Assembly (NCBI GenBank): GCA_936450465.1
Contig: OW388294.1
Location: 67,660,075 to 67,724,074 of the forward strand
DNA length: 64,000 bases
DNA from: Gibbula magus
Taxonomy: Eukaryota > Mollusca > Gastropoda > Trochida > Trochidae
Direction: 5' to 3'
Positions 11,115 through 23,700 of this stretch are shown piece by piece (position 1 is the first letter of the stretch; every line of letters starts with the position of its first letter). The position numbers were made by a program, and so were the translations under genes. A model generated the notes under the pieces. That model had not been told where the DNA came from, did not search any database, and saw only the letters and a list, made by a program, of their open reading frames with translations.

Positions 11115-12332
11115 TTGCAGGTCATATTTCACTGATTAATGGTGCTACATATATGACACTGGGCTCATTTGATTTCCTGGCCAAAATTATTAACTACTGA
11201 ACTAAACTAAAATATCTAAAAGTATAAACTAATGGTTTCACTGTCATTAAATCACATCCCTGTAAAAAAGAACCTATACACCCTATATATTACACATAAT
11301 ATGGGCCAACATTGATTTACCAGCGTTATCGATCGCTCAGTTCCTGTATATATGAATATTGCCTGACGATATGCAATCTAAATAAATGTAGATCGACTGT
11401 TCTATATTATGTAAATACAGTATTAACATTATAAAAATATGTCGATCTAAATTTAGATTGGGGGTCGCGACGATATGTAACAGTGTAAAGACAAACTGTT
11501 TCACTGGCGATTTGTTTGTTTGCGGCTTATCGTGTTTTGGATTAAGTTTAACATTAAAGCAAATTTGGTATTCAACAACAAACTTTAAACTCGATTTTCC
11601 CAAAAGTAACTTTTTGCGGGTTATACCCCGAGCCATTCAAATGCGAACAGGAGCCATTCAAATGCGAACAGGTTTTTCCTGAATTTTCCCAGTTGGGAAG
11701 TCTTTATGCCAAGGGCGGTAACTCTCATTGCTTCATGGTGCCCAAAACAAAACAGTGAGTGAGTTTGCGTAATCAATTTCGCAATATTTTAAGCAATTTG
11801 GTGAAGCAATGTTCTAACAATCGATATTTATTTTAAAGAAGGAGGTAGGATGATGTTTTTGTTAGTATTTTCCCATATTAGTAACGTTTTGAATATATTA
11901 CAAGAGCTTTTGTATAGCCATAGGTTAAATTGTAATAGGAAAATTGAGAAATGTCATTTCACTTCAGTGTCGGTGACAAATCAGGCTTGAAATATTATCT
12001 ACTTGTATGATAAGTAATGCTTTGATTTTTTCAGATATAACTTATTAAATTATGTTATCATTTTGATATTCCCACGTTAAATCTATATAATAATACGTAA
12101 TTTTTTTATAATGATAATAAATTGTGAATTGTGAATCAGAATAAACGTAGCTGAGACCAGGGGAGTTTGAGACATACAGTGGTGTGCATTATTTCCATAC
12201 TTACGTGTTAATTTAGTCTAGGATAAATAATTTTCATAAAATAAGTCCTGGTTGGATCAATGTCAAATATTTCAGTTTTATTTAAAACCATCATCTCTGA
12301 TTGATACAGTCTAATCATTCAAACCTCATATT
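11115..12332. other. duplicon A, upstream part; no gene seen
   Basis: From about 11400 this matches 42266-43795 upstream of copy B, for example around ACAGTATTAACATTATAAAA and CCAAGGGCGGTAACTCTCAT. It probably contains the promoter and non-coding first exon of raftlin-like gene A, but I could not fix them: a GTGAGT donor in A near 11755 is not conserved in B. Confidence 0.5.
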
Positions 12333-12333
12333 T

Positions 12334-14580
12334 ATTATCCCCTGCTACGAAGTGGAAGGGGATATAGGTTTGAGCTCCGTCCGTCCGTCCGTCCGTCCGT
12401 CCGTGTGTCCGTCCGTCCGCTATAAAGGGGACAGCTTTTCTCAGAAACTATTTAAGATAGGACAACCAAATTTGGTGTGTGACTTGAGGGCATGAATACC
12501 TTGATGGAGTTCGAAAATAAGAACCGTGTGATTATTTCTTCCAGAGTTATTGCCCTTGTTCCGTATTTTTGGACTCTGTTCATGGTATCTCCAAAGGGGA
12601 CAGCTTTTCTCAGGAACTGTTTAAGATAGGATAACAAAATTTGGTGTGTGGCTTGTGGATATAAATACCTTGATGGAGTTCGAAAATAAGAACCAGGTGA
12701 TTATTTTTTCCGGAGTTATTGCCCTTGTTCTGTATTTTTGGACTCTGTTAATGGTATCTCCAAAGGGGACAGCTTTTCTCAGAGACTATTTAAGATAGGA
12801 TTACCCAATTTGGTGTGTGGCTTGAGGGCATAAGTACCTTGATGGAGTTTGAAAATGAGAAGCACACAATTATTTTTTGCGGAGTTATTGCCCTTGTTCC
12901 GTATATTTGAACTCTGTTCATGGTTTCTCCAGAGGGGACAGTTTTTCTCAGAAACTATTTAAGATAGGATAACCAAATTTGGTGTGTGGTTTAAGGGTAA
13001 TGATACCTTGATGGAGTTCGAAAAAAAATAAGCATGTGATTATTTTTTTCCAGAGTTATTCCCCTTGTTCCGCTTTTTATACCCCCGTTACGAAGTAAGC
13101 GGGGGTATATTGCGGTCATTCCGTCCGTCCGTCCTTCCGACCGGTCAATTTTCTCAAAAACCGTCAAAGCTACATCAACCAAACTTTGTACAGATGTTAA
13201 CCATGTTCTTCCGATCGCGCACAGACAATTTTCAATTTTCTGAGATTGATATTTTTTGTCGTTTCCATGGAAACGTCACTTTTTGGACTTAGTTTCATTG
13301 TGTTCAATGGGGACAAGTTTTCTCGGATACTGTTCAACCTAGGTGAATGAAATTTTGGTTGTGAGTACTCATGACCATACTCTTTATCGAGTTCGAAAAC
13401 CAGTTCCGAAATATTATTTTTTACGGAGTTATGGCCCTTGAAACCGAAATTGAACTTCATACCAGAAGAACTGTGATGCTCCAATGGGGACAAGTTTTCT
13501 CAGAAACTATTACATCTAGGTGAATGAAATTTAATATGGAGGTAGTCCAGATGATACTCTTTATCGAGTTCGAAAACCAGTTCCGAAATATTATTTTTTA
13601 TGGAGTTATGGCCCTTGAATCCGAAATTGAACTTAGTACCAAAAGAACTGTGATGCTCCAATGGGGACAAGTTTTCTCAGAAACTATTTCATCTAGGTGA
13701 ATGAAATTTAATATGGAGGTAGTCCAGATGATACTCTTCATCGAGTTCGAAAACCAGTTCCGAAATATTATTTTTTACAGAGTTATGGCCCTTGAATCCG
13801 AAATTGAACTTAGAACCAAAAGAACTGTGATGCTCCAATGGGGACAAGTTTTCTAGGAAACTATTACATCTAGGTGAATGAAATTTAATATGGGGGTAGT
13901 CCAGATGATACTCTTCATCGAGTTCGAAAACCAGTTCCGAAATATTATTTTTTTCTGAGTAATGGCCCTTGAATCCGAAATTGAACTTTGTACCAAAAGA
14001 GCTGTGATGCTCCAATTGGGACAAGTTTTCTCGGAAACTATTACATCTAGGTGAATGAAATTTTACATGTAGGTAGTCCAGATGATACTCTTTATCGAGT
14101 TCACAGTCCAGTTCCGCAATATTATTTCAAAGCCCTTGAATCTGTAATTGAACTTGGTACAAATTACCGGTGTGATGCCCTAATGGGAAAAATTAAGTTA
14201 CCTGAAAAATATTACATCTGGGTGAATTAAATTTTGTAATAACAGTCAGTTCCTTAAATTATTTTGGACAATATTATGATGCTTGAAGCTTTTTTTTAAA
14301 CATAGTAACCTTCACATCTATAATTCTCAATGGACGGATAGCGGATGATGGGGGTATGTGAGCCATGCTCACTTTTTTCTTGTTTGACTCTGTTGCAAGT
14401 ATCTTCAAAGGATATAGCTTTTCTCAGACATTGTTTAACATCAAATCAGTTGTGTAGCTTGAAGATATCAATACCTTAATGGAAAGAAAATGAGAAGCGC
14501 ACAATTATTTCTTCTTGAATTATTGCACTTGTTCTCATTTCTTGTGTCTGGCGGGGGATGTTGATGACTATGTCTTCTTG
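12334..14580 (+). mobile_element. Helentron-like non-autonomous element E1 (interrupted by E2)
   Basis: It starts TTATTATCCCCTGCTACGAAG, a hairpin head (CCCC...GGGG), followed by CCGT repeats (12377-12420). Several units of about 160 bp follow, with TCAGAAACTATTTAAGATAG-like sequence, and it ends TGTCTTCTTG. Copy B has the unoccupied site: CCTCATTTTTATTTGACCTAG at 43781 compares with CCTCATATTT / TTTGACCTAG around this element. The target is a run of T. No protein is encoded. Confidence 0.65.
13076..14382 (+). mobile_element. Helentron-like element E2, nested in E1
   Basis: The head TACCCCCGTTACGAAGTAAG plus CGGGGGTA is a near-perfect hairpin, followed by CCGTCCGTCC. The core has five to six tandem units of about 180 bp (GGGGACAAGTTTTCTCAGAA). 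The tail has GGGGGTATGTG, a hairpin GAGCCATGCTC and TTTTTTCTTG. The host E1 unit reads TTGTTCCGTATTTTTGGACT elsewhere; here it is split after TTGTTCCG and resumes at TTTGACTCTG, so both ends are defined and the target is a T-run. Confidence 0.7.
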
Positions 14581-14635
14581 TTTGACCTAGTGTTAATGAT
14601 TTGTTTGTTTTTATTCCAGTAGATAAACAAAAAAG

Positions 14636-14743
14636 ATGGGAGGAAGTTCATCCAAGGGCGAGGATTTGGCCCCCAAAGCTCAGATGCCTCCTGAGCCTCC
14701 CTACCCCGGCCCTGTCGCTCAGTACGCTACCATCATGACCAAG
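14636..14743 (+). CDS. raftlin-like A, coding exon 1
   Basis: It encodes 36 codons from MGGSSSKGEDLAPK to TIMTK, with a proline-rich stretch PPEPPYPGP. Acceptor TTATTCCAG ends at 14619, leaving a 16-base 5'UTR in this exon, so a further non-coding exon lies upstream. The donor is AAG|GTGAAT and the intron phase is 0. Gly2 and Ser6 fit a myristoylation site. Confidence 0.8.
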
Positions 14744-17700
14744 GTGAATGGACACGTTCCATTTGTATCAAAGTCTGAAATGCAAACTAATTTTTCTGAG
14801 TCAGTCTGAAGAAAATCAATCCTTTTCTGAGTAATTAAAACTGCAAAATAATTCATATCGGAATGCAAACTGGTTCTATAGATTCCTTGCCACGAGGTCT
14901 GAGTTGTGTTCTGTACCAATTTAGTACAGACAAAGCCCAGTCAAATAGCTCACCAAATACATCATAGTTTTTTAAAATTCTCTCTGCTTACTATTGTAAG
15001 CACTCGGAACAGACGAAAGGACAGCTGTTTGGAGTTAACTGCTCCTACTTCTCGCATCGAAAGCTTTTGTTTACATTTCTGGGGATTCGTTAACTGAATT
15101 GCGTCAGGCTGTTATCAGATGGTTTTGTGAGGAAACCTCTGAATGATATAAGTTCGTATCCCGATAAATGTACTATTTTGCTACTTTTACTCCTCAGAAA
15201 ACAGTCTATTTTAATCAGACTCCATTTTGTATGAAGTGTGAAATGCAAACTCATTTTGTCTGGTGTAGTCAGCCTGACATCACAGAAGGTTGCACCTGAT
15301 GCAAAAGAAAGGTTGACCGAGGCATCAATAATTGGCTTGCCTTGACTATATCTAGTAGACTTCCATTCTGGCCAGCGGGGAACAAGACAGAGGTGATGAC
15401 ACTAATTATAGCTATACAGATAAATAATTTGGCACCATACAGGGTACCATCCAACAGACGACACGACCCTGAAATGGTTCTAGATAGAATTTATTGGTTA
15501 GGTTTCGGGAGACTTTTGTGTTCCTTCATCAGATGGATGGCATCATCACCACTGCGGAAAACGTCTCCCCTGACTTACCGGTAGATAAATAATGTATTTC
15601 CTTCATGACGAATTCAAGCTTTGTTGGTACAGCCTGAGTAACCAACCTGATAATATAAGTTATAACATTCAGTGGAGGGTGACATCGTAATTTATCAGAC
15701 CCGCATTAGTGTTTATCCAACTAGCTGTAGTCTGATAAATTACGATGTCTCCCAAACAAACTGAAGGTTATAATTTTGACAGAAAATAGCTGATCGATCG
15801 GCAAACTATTACCTTTAACTTGCGCACTTGACATGGATTGACATGGATGCATGCTTTATTCATGTTGCGGGATATAAAACATTTATCACCCTCGGGAAGA
15901 TTTATCAACCCGTCTGACAGTGTTTATTGGTAATTGTTAATGGTCACGTGGACCAATCAGGGATTGACATTCCTACATGAGGTAGGATTATCAATGTTGC
16001 AACCTCTTTATTGCAAACAAAACCCCTTTCTCAGAGGTAGTAAGTCCATGGTCACCAAATATTACATTTGACTCAATCCACTACTGATTATACAAATAAT
16101 CAACTACAAACATTAGCTTGACTTTCAAACATTCTTAGTGACTTAGGGTAAAAAAATGCTTTAAGTGTGTGACTTATTGACACAGACAGAGAGAATATTC
16201 TTTAACCTCTGTTCCTGTTAGTAATTACAAAAATAAAACATATCAACCGTTGTGACCTAGCCCTCAGCCGTCATCACAGTTTGCACTTTCCTCTCAATAA
16301 TCATCAACCTCGTTAAAACTTACCTCAGATAAATCTCTTGTACATATTGAGGAACATTGCAAGCAGGGCTGGGGCAAGCTAATCACTATTTTTTCTTAAA
16401 GGTACATCCATCTTAAAAACACTTTTAATGAAAAAATATTGTTGCTTTAAGCAGTGTATTTATTCGTTTTGTATTTCTAGATATTGGGGAAATATATATA
16501 ATATAAAATATTACCAAAATGGGTCCTGATATCAAATGTATCATCACTTTTGACAAAAGTTGCAAATATCCAAGGCTTGGATTTCATTGATATCAGAAGT
16601 CACAAGGTTAAGATTCTATCTATCAACCAAAATCATTCTCCTTTAGCATGTTTAGCTTTCATTAAAGACAGGAAAAAGCATTGTGATGTCATGTTGTTGA
16701 TGATGTCAAAGCATTATGATATCATGTACCTGATGATGTCAGAGCACTGTGATGTCAAATACTTGATGTTAATGTGTAAGCATATTTTTCCAGCAATCTG
16801 ATTGGTCGAGAGGTGATCACATGACCGTCGACAGAAAAGCAAATTGACTCCAGCCCGAGTCCGACCAAAAGCTGTATTGACTTGAGTGACGTCAAACGAT
16901 TGTCGCATGACGTCATGTTATTGTTATCATGATGTACGACTGTACTCCTAGCTATTCAAACCAAATTACATTTTGGACTGTATTTCATTGTTTTCCTTTT
17001 GTTTCTGTATTAAATACATAATAAAACAATTATGGACTGGTTATTTGGTAAATACCTGTTTTCTCTCGTCCATAGGTATTGAACTCATCACCAGTCTATA
17101 ATTGTATAACGTTAATTTGTTAAAGGAATGTGATTCATGTACTTGATGATGTAAAAGCATTGTGATGTCTTGTACGAGGGGATATCAAAAAGTTTCAATT
17201 ATCACAAACACATATCAAAGGTACAAACTTTATTTTGTTCTCATGTTTTTAAGACTTCTCTACATAGTCACCATCCAGAGATACACATTTTTCCCATCGC
17301 TTCTTGACCTTGCGCAGACCGTCTGAATAGAAGAGCCCTGATTTCATGGAAATCCAAGCGTCCACCTCTCGAATGACGTCATTGGTGTCCTCAAAACGAC
17401 GTCCACGAAGTGCATTTTTCATATCGGGGAACAAGAAGATGTCACTTGGTGTAAATTCGGGTGAATAGGGGGGATGCGATAAGATTTCAATGCCACATCA
17501 CCGTGCCTCCACAGCAGCGGCTTGACAAGTGTGAGCTGGGGCATTGTCAGCTAACAGGCATACACCTTTGGTGATCATGCCGCAGCGCTTCTGTTTAATG
17601 GCATCTCGTAACTTGCACAGCAGGTTGCAGTAATAAGCTTCAGTAATGGTCTGACCCTTAGCTAGACAATCCTTCAAGATGACTCCACAACAATCCCAAA

Positions 17701-20700
17701 AAACAGACACCATGACCTTTCCTGCAGACTTTTGCACCTTGGCCTTTTTGGAAGGTGGTGACGTAGCATGCTTCCACTCTTTGCTCATCTCTTTTGTCTC
17801 AGGATCATATTGATAAACCCAGCATTCATCCATGGTAACAAGACGTTTGAAGAAATCCTCTAAGTCTTGTTCCAGAAGCTCCAATGCCTGCCGTGACATG
17901 TCCCTTCTATTCTGTTTTTGCAATGGAGTCAGTAAGCGGGGAACCCAGCGTGCTGACACTTTGGACATATGCAAATGGTTATGGAGTATGTTCCATGCAC
18001 TGCCATAACTCAGACCTGTTTCATGCATTATCATTTGTAGAGTTACGCGGCCATCTTCTTGAACCAGCATCTCAACCTTCTTGATGACATCCATATCATC
18101 AGTAAGTGAGGGGCGTCCACTTCCTGGCTCATCTGCGAGGGACATGTGGCTATTTGGAAATTCCTTTTCCATCTCACAACAGTGTCATAGGATGGGCTGT
18201 TATCGTCATAAACAGATTTAATCTCATCATGAATTTGATGTGCAGTATATCCCTTCAAATGTAAAAACTTATTTACACTGTGCGCTTCAATTTTCACCAT
18301 AATAGGAGGTACTGTGCTATATGGTCAACAGACGTAAATCTGGCTGTCGCGAAAAAAATAATTTTTGACTCAGGAACTAGACAAGGATCACTTATGCTAC
18401 AGTGACCATTTGGTCCGTATTGACCAGTACATTCTTTGTAATAATTAAAACTTTTTGATATCCCCTCGTATTTGATGATCTCACATAAACTATGTCTGCA
18501 GATGATAACATTTTTTCCATAGATAACATTACAACAAAATTTTGACTGTATTTGCTTCACCAGGTAACAATGACACCTTCCATGAGTTTCTCCAATGCAA
18601 ACAACATGGTGACGACAAACGTCGATTCTTACTACCCAATCCTGGGTCAGAAGTACGCTGAGGGATTCCGTCTGTTGACGTTCCACAAGATTCCTGGCAG
18701 TGCACAGATGAAAGGACTCTTCAGTATGTCCGCCACCGTTCCATTCCAGGTGGGTCTGCTGTGCTGTGATTAGTGTCCGCTCCTTAATATATACCTTAAA
18801 GGATGGCTGAAAAAAATTATTTTCTGTTGAATGCTTATCTGCAATTGGTTCATTAGACTATTTCTGCTGTACTGTGATAAGTGTCCCCTCCCTAATATAT
18901 TGTAACCTTAAAGGGAGAGTTCTGTCGCCATATTGGATTTTTTTGCATTATGTGAAATGAAAACACGCTATATTCTACCTAATTTTGAAACTTTTTAATA
19001 ACTAAAAACATGCATTGATAGAGTATTCACATAGTAATACATAACATGTCATAAAACTAATAAACAATTTGCTGTTATGCTATAGCAAAGTTTTCCCCAT
19101 CGGCGGAGCCGATGAATGGCTTCAGTTCTCATTGTTTTAATTTTCAACAAATGTGTGTTTGTATTTATCAAGTTGTGAAATATAAGGTCATCAAAATGTT
19201 ATCTCATTAGTATCCTTCAATTTCACTGTGTTTTAATCATGTATTAATAACATATGTGTAAACAGGAACATCCTCCCGAATTTCGTTTCCACAAAAAATA
19301 CCCTGATAAAAAACACCCCTTCCCTGATATACACTCTAACGAGACATTGAGACATCCCTCCTTTATTTTGGTTCTAATGAGACATTGAAACACACACCTC
19401 CGTCTCTAATATAACATATTACAAATTATTAAATATATGCCTTGATAAGATTTTAAAACGCCCCTCCCTAATATTCACTCTAATGAGACAGTGAAACATC
19501 CAACCCCGTCCCTAATATATGCCTTGATAAGATTTAAAACACCCTTCCCTAATATTCACTCTAATGAGACATTGAAACACCAATCCCCGTCCCTAATATA
19601 TGCCTTGATAAGATTTAAAACGCCCCACCCTAATATTCACTCTAATGAGACATTGAAACACCCATCCCCGTCCCTAATATATGCCTTGATAAGATTTAAA
19701 ACGCCCCTCCCTAATATTCACTCTAATGAGACATTAAAACACCTATCCCCATCCCTAATATATGCCTTGATAAGATTTAAAACGCCCCTCCCTAATATTC
19801 ACTCTAATGCGACATTGAAACACACACCCCCGTCCCTAATGTACGCCTTGATAAGATTAACACACCCCTTCCCTAATATTCACTCTAATGAGACATTGAA
19901 ACACCCATCCCCGTCCCTAATATATGCCTTGATAAGATTTAAAACGCCCCTTCCTAATATTCACTCTAATGAGACATTGAAACACCCTTCCCCGTCCCTA
20001 TTATATACCTTGATAAGATTTAAAACGCCCCTCCCTAATATTCACTCTAATGAGACATTGAAACACACACCCCCGTCCCTAATATATGCCTTGATAAGAT
20101 TTAAAACACCCTTCCCTAATATTCACTCTAATGAGACATTGAAACACCCATCCCCGTCCCTAATATATGCCTTGATAAGATTTAAAACACCTTTCCCTTA
20201 TATTCACTCTAATGAGACATTGAAACACACACCCCAGTCCCTAATATATGCCTTGATAAGATTTAAAACGCCCCTACCTAATATTCACTCTAATGAGACA
20301 TTGAAACACCCATCCCCGTCCCTAATATATGCCTTGATAAGATTTAAAACACCCTTCCCTAATATTCACTCTAATGAGACATTGAAACACCCATCCCCGT
20401 CCCTAATATATGCCTTGATAAGATTTAAAACGCCCCTCCCTAATATTCACTCTAATGAGACATTGAAACACCTATCCCCGTCGCTAATATATGCCTTGAT
20501 AAGATTTAAAACGCCCCTCCCTAATATCTCTAATGCGACATTGAAACACACACCCCCTTCCCTAATGTACGCCTTGATTAGATTAAAACACCCCTTCCCT
20601 AATATTCACTCTAATGAGACATTGAAACACCCATCCCCGTCCCTAATATATGCCTTGATAAGATTTAAAACACCCTTCCCTAATATTCACTCTAATGAGA

Positions 20701-23700
20701 CATTGAAACACCAATCCCCATCCCCATCCCAAATATGCCTTGATAAGATTTAAAAAGCCCCACCCTAATATTCACTCTAATGAGACATTGAAACACCCAT
20801 CCCCGTCCCTAATATATGCCTTGATAAGATTTAAAACGCCCCTCCCTAATATTCACTCTAATGAGACATTAAAACACCTATCCCCATCCCAAATATGCCT
20901 TGATAAGATTTAAAAAGCCCTTCCCTAATATTCACTCTAATGAGACATTGAAACACCCATCCCCATCCCTAATATATGCCTTGATAAGATTTAAAACACC
21001 CCTCCCTAATATTCACTCTAATGCGACATTGAAACACACACCCCCGTCCCTAATGTACGCCTTGATAAGATTAACACACCCCTTCCCTAATATTCACTCT
21101 AATGAGACATTGAAACACCCATCCCCGTCCCTAATATATGCCTTGATAAGATTTAAAACGCCCCTTCCTAATATTCACTCTAATGAGACATTGAAACACC
21201 CTTCCCCGTCCCTATTATATACCTTGATAAGATTTAAAACGCCCCTCCCTAATATTCACTCTAATGAGACATTGAAACACACACCCCCGTCCCTAATATA
21301 TGCCTTGATAAGATTTAAAACACCCTTCCCTAATATTCACTCTAATGAGACATTGAAACACCCATCCCCGTCCCTAATATATGCCTTGATAAGATTTAAA
21401 ACACCTTTCCCTTATATTCACTCTAATGAGACATTGAAACACACACCCCAGTCCCTAATATATGCCTTGATAAGATTTAAAACGCCCCTACCTAATATTC
21501 ACTCTAATGAGACATTGAAACACCCATCCCCGTCCCTAATATATGCCTTGATAAGATTTAAAACACCCTTCCCTAATATTCACTCTAATGAGACATTGAA
21601 ACACCCATCCCCGTCCCTAATATATGCCTTGATAAGATTTAAAACGCCCCTCCCTAATATTCACTCTAATGAGACATTGAAACACCTATCCCCGTCGCTA
21701 ATATATGCCTTGATAAGATTTAAAACGCCCCTCCCTAATATCTCTAATGCGACATTGAAACACACACCCCCTTCCCTAATGTACGCCTTGATTAGATTAA
21801 AACACCCCTTCCCTAATATTCACTCTAATGAGACATTGAAACACCCATCCCCGTCCCTAATATATGCCTTGATAAGATTTAAAACGCCCCTTCCTAATAT
21901 TCACTCTAATGAGACATTGAAACACCCATCCCCGTCCCTATTATATACCTTGATAAGATTTAAAACGCCCCTCCCTAATATTCACTCTAATGAGACATTG
22001 AAACACCCATCCCCGTCCCTAATATATGCCTTGATAAGATTTTAAACGCCCCTCCCTAATATTCACTCTAATGAGACATTGAAGCACACACCCCGGTCCC
22101 TAATATATGCCTTGATAAGATTAAAACATCCCTTCACTGATATACACTCTGAGACATTGAAACACACACCCCTGTCCCTAACATATGCCTTGATAAGATT
22201 TAAAACACCCTTCCCTAATATTCACTCTAATGAGACATTGAAACACCCGTCCCTGTCCCTAATATATGCCTTGATAAAATTTTAAAACCCCTCTCCCTAA
22301 TATTCATTAGACATTGAAACTTAACACCCATCCCCGCACCTAATATATGCTCTAACAACTGATAAAATAAACAGTCTTTACGGATGTCTGATAATCATAG
22401 TTAAACTGTTGATGGCTTGGCAGTTTGCTTGGAGCACTGTGTCCTGGATCCTTGTGTAATAAACTTCATGTTTTCTTTTGATAAATATGAAAATGTGTCA
22501 TTGAACCTGTAATCTGCAGTAATGCACTGTTTCAACAAGAGCACAAAACTATCTGATAACCAGGAAAGTTTTTTGTTTCATGAATATAAGGTATATTTCA
22601 ATGTTCTGTGTCATAATATTTTTTAAGATACAGTTTTTATCATTTACCTTCAGTGCAAGCATGTTCAAATATATATTCTTTTTCAGAAGGGATCCTCCTT
22701 GGGGTACTTATTGCATAAAATCTCTGATTTTAGGTATAAGACAGGTTGTAACTATTTTTTCCACATAAAAAATCGGTTAAAAAACTAAAAAACTCAAAAA
22801 ACGTACTTTGGGTCACCCCTCTTGAGCCTCCCTCTCTAGTGGTTGCTATGCAGCCAAGGGCAGATAACTCAACTCAACAGACAACCTGTATGTGTGGTAA
22901 CTTCTACATTTTTACAGTAGGGTCGAATGGCTTCACGTTGTCAGTAATTTCGTGTTGATTGTAACTTGCTTTCGCGTACATGGCGGGAAAGTCGACCCAA
23001 ATGGCAGCCATTTTCCTCGATCGATGTATTTTGATCATGGATTTTTGGTTAGATCTGGGCTTTCCACGTGTTTATTTATTCATATTTGGGTTTTAGACGG
23101 GAAGTGCTATCAGTTCAGGGTGTTAGCCTTCGGAATATCTACGGCTCTGAGGGTATTCACCAAGCTAATGCTGGTAGCGGCTCAGGAGGCCAGGTCTCAG
23201 GGCAGGTTTTGTCACCCCTACCTGGACGACTGGCTCATCAGAGCACTGTCCCAGCTTCAGAACCACGAGTCCACCCAGGCCATACTGCACACGTTGGTCT
23301 CGCTGGGGTGGATCGTGAATCTCAAGAAGTCGGAGCTAGCCCCATCGCGGGACCTAGTCTTCCTGGGCTCCAGGTTTCAGACGGAGCCGGGGATAGTCTC
23401 CCTGGCCCCGGACCGGGTCCCGAAGATCCTTGGGGCTATGAACTCATTTCTCAGCGCTCCATCCCACACGGCTCGGGTCTGGCTCCAGCTCTTAGGAGTC
23501 ATGGCAGCAACCGTGGACGTGGTTTGGAGGTCCCGGCTCCGGATGAGGCCCGTCCAACAAGCCTTGGCGGGTCTATGGTCCCACTCAGAGTCTTACGAGA
23601 AGCTGCTCGTCACTCCTGAGTGGGTCTTACCACATCTCTCTTGGTTGACCAATGTCGATCACCTAACTCGGGGTTACCCTCTGCAGTCTTCGGTGCCGAC

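Larger units (their letters stand above)
15265..16560. other. intron 1 of gene A, A-specific sequence without a gene
   Basis: Most of this stretch has no counterpart in copy B. It holds a PLE-type motif (15501-15532, minus), a fold-back (15655-15777) and, near 16402, a fragment starting AAAGGTACATCCAT that resembles the MITE at 32088. Confidence 0.45.

Noticed and set aside
11755..11762. Perfect donor (GTGAGT) as end of a non-coding first exon of gene A
   Set aside because: Copy B has ATTGAG at the same place, so the site is not conserved.
12377..12420. CCGT repeats as a regulatory or telomere-like element
   Set aside because: They belong to the Helentron-like repeats and recur at the same place in each.
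19491..22045. Two long open frames (420 and 381 codons) encoding a 27-residue repeat protein
   Set aside because: They are the in-frame reading of the 81-bp minisatellite inside an intron. Units vary without regard to codon position and there is no start or splice context.
19330..22360. CRISPR-like array
   Set aside because: Units are contiguous without unique spacers, and this is an animal genome.
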